Below are positions 39,440 to 50,500 of a DNA stretch of 64,000 bases, in pieces. The notes under the pieces were generated by a model. The model saw only the letters and a program-made list of their open reading frames with translations. It searched no databases and was not told the origin of the DNA. Both the position numbers and the translations under genes were made by a program. The stretch lies in assembly GCF_004027225.2 (NCBI RefSeq), contig NC_046358.1:64217528-64281527 (forward strand), in the 5' to 3' direction. The DNA is from Strigops habroptila (Eukaryota; Chordata; Aves; Psittaciformes; Psittacidae). How positions within the stretch are numbered: the stretch's first letter is position 1; every line of letters starts with the position of its first letter.

Positions 39440-39572
39440 AAATAACATAAAATAAAATGACATAAAATAATAAAATAAAATACAATAAAATAAAACAAAA
39501 AATAAAATAAAATAAAATAAAATAAAATAAAATAAAATAAAATAAAATAAAATAAAATAAAATAAAATAAAG
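39440..39572 (+). repeat. AAAAT pentanucleotide microsatellite
   Basis: A perfect period-5 run of aaaat/aataa units covers about 39500-39572. An imperfect A-rich lead-in (aataacataaaataaaatg and similar) extends from about 39440. A CR1 3' end begins about 35-60 bp further on. Confidence 0.97.
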
Positions 39573-39604
39573 CTTATTTCAGTGGAGCCAGGATTCTGTT
39601 TTTA

Positions 39605-39766
39605 AAATTCAGATACTCCATCCCTGGCATCCATCAAGGCCACGTCGGACGGGGACGGGAACCTGGTCTAGTGGAAGGTGTCCCTGCCTGTGGCAGGGGG
39701 TTGGAACTGGATGAGCTTTAAGGTCCCTTCCAACACAAACCAGTCTGGGATTCTAGGATTCTATGA
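39605..39766 (+). mobile_element. short CR1 LINE 3'-end fragment
   Basis: This reads in the sense direction: atactccatccctgg, aacctggtctagtggaaggt, gtccctgcctgtggcagggg, ctttaaggtcccttccaaca, ending in the tail repeat gattctaggattctatga. About 160 bp remain, with no coding capacity. It lies 30-60 bp downstream of the AAAAT microsatellite. It is better preserved than the 815-1160 copy. Confidence 0.93.
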
Positions 39767-41671
39767 ACTGGATGGAGGTTATACAGCTGAAGACTGCATC
39801 GTTCCTAGACTAGGACCAACAACAGTTTTGAAGGTACAAAATGACCACGAAATCAAGCTTGGCTGCCAAAGTCACACCTGAAGAGATGCTGCTACCTGGG
39901 AAAAGCAAAGCCAAGGGCAGCTTTCTGCACTGCCTCTCTTTTGCTGTTTGCCTCGGCTTTAGCCTTGGAAAGTACCTGGTGCTTTGAAGACCTTGGCAGA
40001 CAGGGGTAGAACTAAGCCGAATTAAGCAATTAAGAAGTCCACATCTGAGCTACTTGGACTAGACTGTCCTTAAAGTTAATGGACATCATACAATTCATCA
40101 TGCACTAAAATAGAGAGCTAAAACAGGGCAGATAAACCATACCTAAAAATGCCTGATCACCTCCACAGACTAATGAGGGACACCCAGAGTGCCCAGTTCA
40201 GTGGCACATGGATGTACATTGAGCAGTGAGAAGTGAATCCCACCCAGATTCCTGCCAGTCACTCTCAGCAGCAGGAATGACCCCTTCTTTCCCAATGCTG
40301 CCTGGAGAAACACCGGTGCTGTGCTTTGCTGCCTTTCTCTGCTGTCTCCCCTCACCAGATGCTTGAGCGCAAAGCTCAGGAATGTGTCAGTCAAGACTGA
40401 GATCCACAGCACACCTCCTTTCTCTGTCCAGGTCTGTTTGAGGGATGTGCCACTCCTCAGATCAGAGGTGCTGAACACTGAGGCATTCAGCCCTAGCTCT
40501 GTACCCACCACGCTGCACAAGAGCCAAGTGCCATGTGTCACATGAGTGGGATCAGTCCCTGCCTGGCCATGGCACACAGCACTGCTGCTGCGCCTGCAGC
40601 CTCTTCCTGCCCTCAATCACGGGTCAGCCCCGCGACAGCCTCAGGACTAAATGTGAAGCACAGGAGAGGAGCAGCAGCCAGAGAGATGGTGCCTTGTGGT
40701 TATCTTAAGGGAGGTGGGAAGAAGCCTGAGGGCGGCGGTGTGCCAGGCCAGGAGGGTTTAAAGACAAAACTGCCTGGCTGTGGTCTGCAGGGATCATTAT
40801 TGGCAGGAAAGTCACCTTTGGGGCTGAGAATTACACGGTGCTCTTGGGAAGAAAAGCTCTTATAACTGAGAAGAAAAGGCTTTCCCTCACAGGCCTGATG
40901 AAGTCAGTGGGAAGACTTGCATGTATTCGAAAGCTTCACTTATCCACATTGTCAGCATCGCCTCCAGAGAGGCTCTGGTGGGGAACAGAGCTGCCAGAAA
41001 AGGATGGGAAAATGGTTTGGGCAGCACAGCCCAACCCAGAAACCAAACCTGACTGCTGCATCAGTTGCAAACGTAACGGGGGTGGGGCGGGCTGTTCATA
41101 AAATCTTCCCACATCTCTCTAATATCACAGCCTATTTCTCATGACCAGTGCTCCTCCATGACTACGCTGGTACCCAAGATCCATTTTCACCACAGAAGAC
41201 CATGACTTCCCAGATGAGGGGACAGTCAGTGTGACTGGAAAAGCCTTCGATTCACGCTCTGGGTTGACCAGCCCATATCCTTTTCCTCAGGAATGTAGAA
41301 ATCCATGCTATGCTTTAAGATTTGTATCTTGGGTTACTCTGAGCAGTTACCTTTCGTTCTCAACACTCATAGACAACCGGCTCTGAGGGAGCACATGGCT
41401 ACTGACTGTTTGCTTCCTTCCTGCCCACGTTTCCCTGCTCCCGGCCTCTGGACTCTTGCTATCACCCAAGATATGCCTCTGCAGAGCATCTCCCAGCACA
41501 GTGCTGAATTCACTGCAGTAAATCCTGATGCTGGCCAGCAGTCCTCTGCTAGCATGCAGGAATGAAGGCTCAATGCTCACTGTTTATGCTTCCGAGGGAA
41601 CCATGGGCACGATCACAGATATTTCCACTTCTAAGTATAAAGATACTTATAAGATGTTATAAGATATTTGA

Positions 41672-41797
41672 CTTCCTTGTATTAAGTACTTAGAATAAGA
41701 TATTATAAGATATTTCCACTTCTTTGTATTAAGTACTTAGAATAAGATATTATATTTCCACTTCTTTGTATTAAGTACTTAGACTTAATACAAAGAA
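41672..41797. repeat. AT-rich tandem repeat, three units, ending in a hairpin
   Basis: Units begin at 41672, 41719 and 41761 with cttctttgtattaagtactt (the first has ccttg). The first step is 47 bp; the second is 42 bp because one aagat is missing. The third unit runs into its own inverted copy: ttctttgtattaag (41762-41775) faces cttaatacaaagaa (41784-41797) across an 8-nt loop, giving a perfect 14-bp stem. Confidence 0.93.
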
Positions 41798-42549
41798 TTT
41801 AGTCAAAGCTACTTTGGAGTTACTAATAACTTACTGTTACAAAAACGGGTGCCTTTTGGGTGACTCTCCCAATGAGTGCCATGCAGATTCCTGGTAATTA
41901 GCCCTACAAATACCATCATTAAACTTTAAGTTAATAAAAAGAAAATGTGCAACCGAACGTGCTAATAATAGCACCAGCCAGTTTCTTCCACTGATTGTCT
42001 CAATAAAGATATTCTTTATAACACCTTTGGCGCAAATGGGGCCTTGGCATAATTAAATTTGATTTCACTTTCTTACAACTCTCAGCATAACTGAAGATTC
42101 CTAATTAGTTATAATTATTCTTTTCAGAAATGTGTTCTATTTAGTATAAACTTGTATTCCTCTGGCCAAATGCCATAGGTATTTATTATTATTATCTCCT
42201 ACTGATAGCTTTTTAACTGAGACATTTTGACCGAGATAAATAACTCCATGCCTCCCAACCACAGGTCTTTGTGTGGCATCTGCTTTGGGTGGTAAAGTAA
42301 TTTATGAAGTGAAAAACAGCAGTTTATGGAGATAAGATAATTTTCCATTCTACTATTTTAAGTAGAGAGAAAAATGCAGAGATAGTATCTTCTAAATCTA
42401 ATATTTCCACGCCTCACGCCACCAAAAGTGGTAATAAAGTGGCCTGAAGAGAACTTCTGTTCTCATTAATGAAGCTTCCTCACCTAATGGTGATTCCCTT
42501 CTGCTGGAAGACATCAGACAAGTGGACTGCAATTTCCTCTCCATGGCTA

Positions 42550-42719
42550 CCCATGAGTACTCCTCATGCCTCTCAGTGAGAGCTGCAAGTACTGCAAGGC
42601 CAGTCGCATCCATGCCCAAGAAGCCCATGGCTGGCTGGCTGCCCATGAGTACTCCTCATGCCTCTCAGTGAGAGCTGCAAGTACTGCAAGGCCAGTCGCA
42701 TCCATGCCCAAGAAGCCCA
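42550..42719. repeat. perfect 92-bp-period tandem duplication
   Basis: Positions 42550-42627 and 42642-42719 are identical over 78 bp, starting cccatgagtactcctcatgc. A 14-bp spacer (tggctggctggctg) separates them. Zero mismatches point to a very recent event or an assembly artefact. The minus-strand frames across it are products of the duplication and match nothing known. Confidence 0.97.
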
Positions 42720-45505
42720 CCCTGGTACCAGTAAAAGACGTACTTTGGCCTGTGTCAGTGCAGTGCTCGACGAGGTCACCCCAGACACAAGCCACACCCA
42801 TGTGTGACCTGTGCTCCTGAAGCCGTGTGTTGCCAATTACAAGAGTAAGCAGCAAAACCCCCTCCGTTTTCTGCACAGTTGTGCCCCGAGCTGGAAAAGC
42901 CCAGATGTGATCTCTCACAGAGCTCACTCCAGCAAGAGGCAGAGGCTGAATTACCAGCTAAAGTGGAAATAGGTAACAAGTGACAAACCCGAGAACAAAA
43001 CACCAGAACTTAGTTGCTTCTCAAGAAAGTAATGAACCTCAGGAGCTCACAGGTTGCCAAGCAAGTTAAATAAACATATTTCCCTTTTGAAATCTGGGCA
43101 ATTACAGCAAGTGGAATTGACTTAATGCTTGTCTTCCCTCTAACGCGCTATAGGTACCAATCTGTACAGAAGGGAAATGGCAAGACAAACCTATATCAAA
43201 GTGAAACCAACATTAAAGGAAGGAGTTGGAGCCTATCAGGGAGAAGTGCACAACTTTACATTTTATGGAAGTTATTTTGTTGTAGAGATGCTTACCATTA
43301 CTTCAGTGCTTTATATTCACAGAGGTAGGACACAGTATGCCTTTGGAGGTGATCACACACAAGGCTTCAAAAAAATCCACCAGCAAGTTAAAAGTAATTG
43401 AATTTAGAAAAGCCCTTCCCCAGCACTTTAGGTCAACAATAGAATCACAGCGATTGACAATAATGTGAAAATTACCAATTCAGTTGGTTTTTGTAGGCTT
43501 AGTCTCAGACTCAATCATCTCCTCTGTCAAGAAATACACTAGACAAAATTGGTTTAAATGATTCAGAACTTTGAAATATCGAAATTTAGTATCTACCATG
43601 ACACTTCCAGGTGCATCCATTTGAAAGACAAGCCCCTGACTGTATCAAAATTATTTCGGTACCTAAATTTGTCGGTTTATGGAATAGAGCTAAATCCAGC
43701 CCGCAGTTTCTAATATCCAGTGTCAATGATGATAGATGAAACAAGAGGCTTCATGTTTGGCATATAAAGCTCTATTCTAGGTCACTGACAGTAATCCTCC
43801 ATTGAAAAGCAGAAATGAGCTTTATAGTTTCATTAAAATATTACTTCTCCTTTTCTGTATTAAGGATGATTTCTTACCCTGTTCTCTTTCTCTGTTTGCA
43901 TTTGGTGCAGATATCTCATTAGTGATGTAAAGAAGCAACTCAAAATTTAATGATTAATTTTCATGTAAATCTTTCTTGTCTAAATAATTGATGGGAAAGA
44001 TGAGCACAGGCATTTGGAGTCAGTGGTTGTTATTCCTTCTCCTCGGTTGTTATTCTTTTCTCATCTCTGTAGCAGTGCTGTCAAGCTCAAGCCCCTTAGA
44101 GAACACACCCTTTGGAGGAGATGTCTTGAATTCCTCAGCCTCGTATCATTCCAGATGGGGAATTATCTGGGTACAAATCTCTGCTCTGTCCTCCAAAACC
44201 TATACATTCATCTTGCCTCCCATATGGATAAGTACCTGATTTTGCATAAAGTCCTTAATCTTCTGCATCACAAGGAGCCTGGAAGGCCGCAGGCAGCTGA
44301 TCCTGTGGCTGGCCTGTTTGGCCAAATGCCTATCTAAAAATGCTCAAATTGAGTAAACTAGGCAAAAAGGCCAGGCAGCAAAACGCTATTGCCCCACATC
44401 ATCATCTGTGCTGACAGGATTCAGTTGTGTTCTGCTCCTCTGCAAGGATCTTCCTCTGCTGGGTTCACGGACATTATTTCTGGAGAGCCCAAACTACTGC
44501 CATAGCATTGAAACTACTCCCTCTTCATCCAAACTCTTCCAGCCCTGCTTTTCATTACTCAGTAATTCATATTTATGAATATACGGCCCAAGGCTGTAAA
44601 TAAATTTCAGATGGTCCCTTAAACCCCAAGGGAGAAAATATCTGGATCTATCAGGGCATCTCCTAGGAAAGAAACAGAGTCTCTTCCATGGTCTTAAGAC
44701 AGCTTGCATGATGTGATTTTCACAGCATTTAATATATTTAATAAACTCATAGAATGACCTGCTTTCATAACGTCTAAGTTTAAAATTTCATTATAACTTG
44801 AAGAAAATACTCTGGACTAGAAAACAGATTATTCTGAGGAAGATAAGTTAGCGGCTTCCTCCTACTCTGCCCTGTTAACATTTTAATAGATAAGTATTTC
44901 CTTTAAAAGTTAAAAAGAATTGTAAGCTGTTACAGGGAATAAATGTTACAAAGATAGAAATCTCTACTGCCATTTACATGATAAGTTAAAGAAAGTAACC
45001 ATCTTCTCATGCTTGGGGGTATTTTCCCCTCAGAAGTCACTTTTTAATCTGATTTAAATCCAATTAAGTCTGAACATCTAAAATGAAGAACAAGTCTTTG
45101 AATTTATGTACAACTGATTTAAGTAATCACTGTCTCATTGCAGAGCTACTAAGCAAACAAGCTATGAAAAATAGATGCGAAATTGGATCCAACTCACAGA
45201 CAGCCTTGATTTTGTTTTGAAAATAAACAAGCATTCTGCACAAAGCATGGGCCTTTGTCTGCCACCAGCAAGTCAAAGCTGTGGTTACTGGATTTAAAAA
45301 ATAACGGTAAAAAATGATTCTACAGTTCATAAAAAAAGACACTGAAGTTTTTACCTTCACATTTACACAGAAAGCACTTGCATGCCTTGACAAAGCCTTC
45401 TCCAGACAATCTGGGGACACTGCAAACACTGAGAGCACCCCTGCTTCAGCAGCTCTACCCTGATTTCGGCCGGCCGCACAGTTAGCACTTAGCTTCTTCA
45501 CCTTC

Positions 45506-45835
45506 ATGGAATCAGGGAATCATGAATGGTTTTAGTTGGAAGAGACCTTAAAGCTAATCCAGTTCCAACCCCCTGCCACGGGCAGGGACACCTTCTGCTA
45601 GACCAGGTTGCTCCAAGCCCTGTTCAACCTGGCCTTGAACACTGCCAGGGATGGGGCAGCCACAGCTTCTCTGGGCAGCCTGTGCCAGCGCCTCAGCATC
45701 CTCATGGGGAAGAACTTCTTCCTATAGTCTCATCTCAATCTCCCCCTTGTCAGGTTAAAGTATTCCCCCTCATCCTGTCCCTACAGGCCCTTGTCAAAAG
45801 CCCCTCTCCAAGTTTCTTGTAGTCCCTTTAGGTAT
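45506..45835 (-). mobile_element. CR1 LINE 3'-end fragment
   Basis: The forward strand carries the reverse complement of a CR1 3' end. It starts with degenerate tail repeats (atggaatcagggaatcatga), then ttggaagagaccttaaagct, ccaaccccctgccacgggca, gaccaggttgctccaagccc and agcctgtgccagcgcctcag, and fades after cccctctccaagtttcttgt. It is about 330 bp, 5' truncated and non-coding. The forward open frame across it (45526-45822) is a by-product of the repeat. Confidence 0.95.
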
Positions 45836-47424
45836 TTCTCACACCACCTCTAATCAGGAGTGCTGGCTTTTGCTGGCTAGCTGCTCTCAGCATGATGCCA
45901 GGCTGAGAGGTGTCCCACCATCTCTTGTCCTCTCCTTATCTCAGATGAAGGAGGGGCTGGGCATCGGAGCCTGGCTCTGACCCAATGGCATCCACGTGCC
46001 CCGCAGGCTCCTGACCCACAGGCCGCTATCACCTGGTATACCTCTGGTCACTGCGCTGCTCCTGAGCGGCTGCCAGAGCTGCAGAGGGGTCAGGAGGGAG
46101 GAGAGGCTGAAGGACAGGTAGGAAGCAGCACCCTTTCATCTGTCTGTTGATCTGTGAACTTCTGTTCTCCCTCATTTGGTAGTGCTGACACAGAATACTG
46201 ATCAGATTGTGCTTTACCAGCCTCAGGCTACCATTTCCGGGTAATTAGTCCAGGTATCCCACACTTTACTCTGACTTCCTCATATATCGAGCAACTCAGG
46301 TAATCCAGGGACATTTCAGAAGCATGTCTGAGATCTGGAAATCTCAGTTACTGCCACATCTTATCTGTAAGTTGAAGAAACAGTGCGTTATTGTCACCAC
46401 AACTGTAGCATGCTGCATGTTACAGGATATCATGATTGTATAACTACAGGATAATGGAATAACTTCAAAGCTCCCTGTGATAAAATACCTTCCATTAAAG
46501 CTGCTGTCTGCTCCATATGTGGAAAACCCTATCTCACCAGTGGGATGACAGTGGAATGCTGCCAGGCACCATGTGGCTCAACGCCTGATATAGCAGCTTC
46601 TCACTGTGGGTCACAAGCTCCATGGCTGCAGGCAGAGCACCTCCCAAACTGGTTAGTACAAATCAATGTGGGCATCCAGCTCCCTCCAAGCAACCCCACT
46701 GATATCTTTCCTTCCCCTTTCACATGCACGCTCCCATACACTGGAACTGCGCTCTCAGAGATTGCACGTGGAAAAGCACTGTGCAGCAGCAGCTCATTCC
46801 TGACATACCTATCGCCATCTATCAGAGTTCATATCCACTGTCAATGCTGCTTGCAACAGCTCGGAAACCTGCAGCTCTTCAGCCTGGGCAGTAAGAGCGA
46901 AGATGGCAAGCCCCAAATGACAGCTCTGAACTCACTGCCTCACCCCTTTCCATGAAATTAAGTTTTTCCTCTTCTTCTCTGTTTTTTTCTCTTCTTTTGA
47001 ACAATGGAACAGATTACTAAGCTCTCAGAGGACAAGGAATGGGAAATCTCACAGATGTGCCTTGGAGATACATCTTAGGTGTGCAGACAGGGAAAGGCAC
47101 TTACTCAGATTATTTCTTAAACCCAGCACAATTCTGTACACCCATCTCAGTGCTGGAGCAATGGGAGCTGTCAGCTCATGCTGTCGTTTGCCAGGTATTT
47201 TTCTCAGAGGTTTAAGTGAAAAGATTACTCAGCTAGAAGTCACCTTAATTTCTTTTTTTTATGATACTTGTTTTGATAATCCAAAATTTACCACAGGTTG
47301 GAAAAAAACCTCAACCAAACTTCAGTAATTTTTAAGCCACATGAAGATTCTCCCATTCAAGTAACATCTCAATGTTCCAATTTCTCATCTTGTTCACAAT
47401 CCCTACCTAATAACCCTCGGCACC
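45836..47424. other. intergenic between CR1 and the deleted LTR
   Basis: Unique sequence. The 136-codon plus frame at 46545-46955 shows no domain or homology that I recognise. Confidence 0.65.
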
Positions 47425-47571
47425 TGTCCTGCTTTGGGCTGGGACAGCGTTAAGGAGCGTTAATTTTCTTCCTTGTAGTACAGTGCTGGGGTTTGGCGCT
47501 AGTCTGGGAATAATGCTGATAACATACTGATGTTTTGGTACTTAGTTGCTGGCTGTGGTTAAGCCACGACA
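47425..47571 (+). mobile_element. internally deleted LTR related to the 37.8-kb solo LTR
   Basis: This 147-bp segment has both ends of the LTR family seen at 37821-38388. It starts tgtcctgctttgggctggga and ends gctgtggttaagccacgaca. It also keeps the 5' landmark tgggaataatgctgataaca and the following ctgatgtttt. The middle, about 420 bp compared with the full copy, is missing: ctgatgttttgg passes directly into ttagttgctggctg. I see no convincing flanking duplication (gcacc on the left, acact on the right). Confidence 0.85.
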
Positions 47572-50500
47572 ACACTGAAGAGGATTAAGCAGCAGAATGA
47601 TTTTTACACAGCATGTCATACTTGCCAAGGATTACCTGGATGCCATCAAAGGTCCAAGCATCTGGGTTGGAATCACAGGTATTTCTCTTCCTCCACAACC
47701 AGCACTGAAGAGCCCACAGGCAACAGCAGTAAAGCAAACAAAGCCCAGGTTAGCTCCCAGTGCTTCTCAGGGCTTGTTTTTAGTCCTGGACCTCACCACC
47801 ACAGCCATCAGCAGCCATGTGAAGTTGGTTTCCTACATTGCCACACTGCACTTGTAAGCTGCTCTGGTATTGCCATCTTACCTGGTATCTTTAAGTATAT
47901 TACAGTCCAGTCAGCCCAGGTGCCATAGGGAACACATTTCTGTTCTTCTTTCCTTTAAGGTTCATACACAGCAGATCTTTTTCTGGGTAATTTTTTCCCC
48001 TGAACATTGACAGCCAGGAAAACTGAAAGAAAAACATTGAGAGATTTGAACCATTTTCTCTCTGTTCTGGAAAAAAGGTGAGTTAGTTAAAAGATAATAA
48101 AAAGTGATGGATTTGGAGGACAGCAAAATTAGCTATGATGTATTTTAAAGCACTTTTGATGTATTTATTAGAAGTCAACATGTGCTCCAAAAGAAATCCC
48201 AGTGCACTTTCAAAAAAATTGCATGGCTCAAAAAAGATGCACTTAAGAAATGAATCAACACTTGTTTTTAAAGTTGCATTGGGGTTTATCAGTGTGGTAC
48301 CAGTAGTAGGGAAGGTTTTGCTGCAGCACTCTAATTAGCACAACCAACTAATACTATAAACATTAGCACAGCAAATTCACAACAATAGAGAGAGATGGGT
48401 TTATGCACAAAGCATTTTTCAAGTATTTATTACGGAATAGTTTTCCCCTCCCTTGCCTATACTGCACTCACTGTAGGAAAGGCAACAACAGGAAAATAGG
48501 ATGGACATTGCTGCTGGCAGTGCACCTTACTAATGAGGTGGCATTCATTATCTTCTACTGCAGAAATGGATTTAGGTATGTCACCATTTCAAATATATCA
48601 GAAGCAGTCACAATTGAGCTCCATTTCCCACTTATAAGCCCACAGGCAGAATCAAGGAAGCCAAGGCAGGGGGAGGAGAGGGAAGAGGAGTGAGGCAGGG
48701 AAGGAAGAAGCCACAATTTAGAATTGCTTGAGACTGCATTTGATTCAGAAAAACAAGGTATGTTAATTCATACACACACAAACAGGCTCCTATTAGTCAA
48801 GGCTCAACCAGCCTCCCAGAAGACAGTTCAGTGGTCACTATCTACCTTGACCAGATGAAATCCCTTAATCCCAATCCTCCTGAACTTTAACCCACTGCTA
48901 TTCAAATTTGCCGTAAAATCTTTTATTACTTGCTTTGCCATGTTATGACCTAATCAGTAAGTATATTATATCCTAGTAACTTGTATGTGTTCACTTTGGC
49001 ACACAGCAGATGATAGGTTAATCTGCCTTCCTGAGCTAGCTGTAAATAAAAACACCCTATTTAAAAGCCAGAGAAGAATTCATACAGCAAGATCAAAAGA
49101 TGCTGCTCCTCATCTTACATTAGAAACATGAAAAGACAGATCCTTTCCTATTTGGAAAACCATTTTTTTTCTCTTCTCCTCACTGTTTCCTCAGTGCTAC
49201 ATCACCCCTTCAGCGCCTCCCATAGGCAGAACAAGCCGTTCACTTCAGACCTGGAGCTGCACCTGAGCATGCCTTATGGGGGCTTCACAGGCTGGGGAGG
49301 AGGGAAGAGCTGGGCAGAGGCACCCACAGAACCAGTTCTCTGGCCACTGAACCATCACCACCTACCAGACCACGCTGCTCCCTGGACCATACCACAGCCC
49401 CAGGAATGTTCACTGAGATAACCCCGTGCAACAAGTCAACTCACAGGTTGGATCAGCACCAGCCAGTTTGAGAGTCTGACTGCGGAAAAGGCAGTGATCA
49501 AAAACCTATTGGCATTCCCACGTTCCCAGTCTGGTGTGTAACTCATGGCAGGGGACGACACTGACTTGCAAGAAGTCTGTTTTCTTAGAAGAACAGCAGC
49601 TTGAGTGAAAACAACCTTGTCAGGAGATAATGGTCTCCCTTCCCCCACCCTGCACTAAGCAGCTATTAAAAGCTACCAGAATACAAGAGGCAAAATATTT
49701 ACTGCATGTTTATTTAAATATACTACACAGTCACCTTGAATTATAATATCACTCCTGCTTCTAGCTGCAATTTTAACCTTCTAGCATTTTCTTTTCTTCA
49801 AGCCAAGATAATAAATTAGGCAGGGAAACAACACTGAAGCGACTACTTCACTATATGCTCAGTGGCTGCTAAAACTCCTGTGACGTCTTGAGTTCTGCTA
49901 AAATAGAACATATTTAGTATTTTGCTAAACTAACTGGATGTATTGAAAGTCAATGGTAAAGCAACAGGGCTCTGACTATGTGTGGTCCTGGGAGAGCTGT
50001 GAACTTCTGATTTGGAGTTTTTGACAGTGGCAGAAGTTACAAATAGCAGCAAGTGCTCTGCAGCACTTCACTGATGCTCCCCCTGTGCAATTTGTTTACT
50101 ACTTCAAGATATTAGACAGCCAAAGATTTTACTTTCCCTGCTAGTAGCCAATACGCAAGAAAGAAAGCAATATAAAAATAAATATTTACTCTGTAACAAG
50201 CAGTACAGTACATCATCACTCAGCACTGATGTTGTTAGAGGATTGCAAATCAATAATCAGTTCTGATTCAGTAACTTTGTAAATCATCTGCTTCTATCGC
50301 CACAGAGTACACTCTGCTGCAGCAAAGCCTTCTCTGCCACACTAACCAACAATTCCCTTTAGGAAGTCTAAGACTATGTCCTGTCAAAAGCTTTCTCATT
50401 GCCTCACTACTTAAATAAGTGACATGGCTCAGTTGTACAGAAATTCTGCAGAAAGGGCTAAATTGTAACCACCCTCACTAGAAAATACCTACTGCTCTTC

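Larger units (their letters stand above)
39767..45505. other. intergenic with two local tandem duplications
   Basis: Apart from the repeats at 41672-41797 and 42550-42719 I recognise nothing. The 148-codon minus frame at 40170-40616 overlaps plus-strand frames and has no family resemblance. Confidence 0.65.

Noticed and set aside
40170-40616. 148-codon minus-strand open frame
   Set aside because: No recognisable motif, and competing plus-strand frames cover the same bases. Considered chance.
42547-42927. 126-codon minus-strand frame with an internal protein repeat
   Set aside because: The protein repeat is just the translated 92-bp DNA duplication. No family match or conservation evidence.
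45526-45822. 98-codon plus-strand open frame
   Set aside because: It lies wholly inside the antisense strand of a CR1 3' end, which is non-coding.
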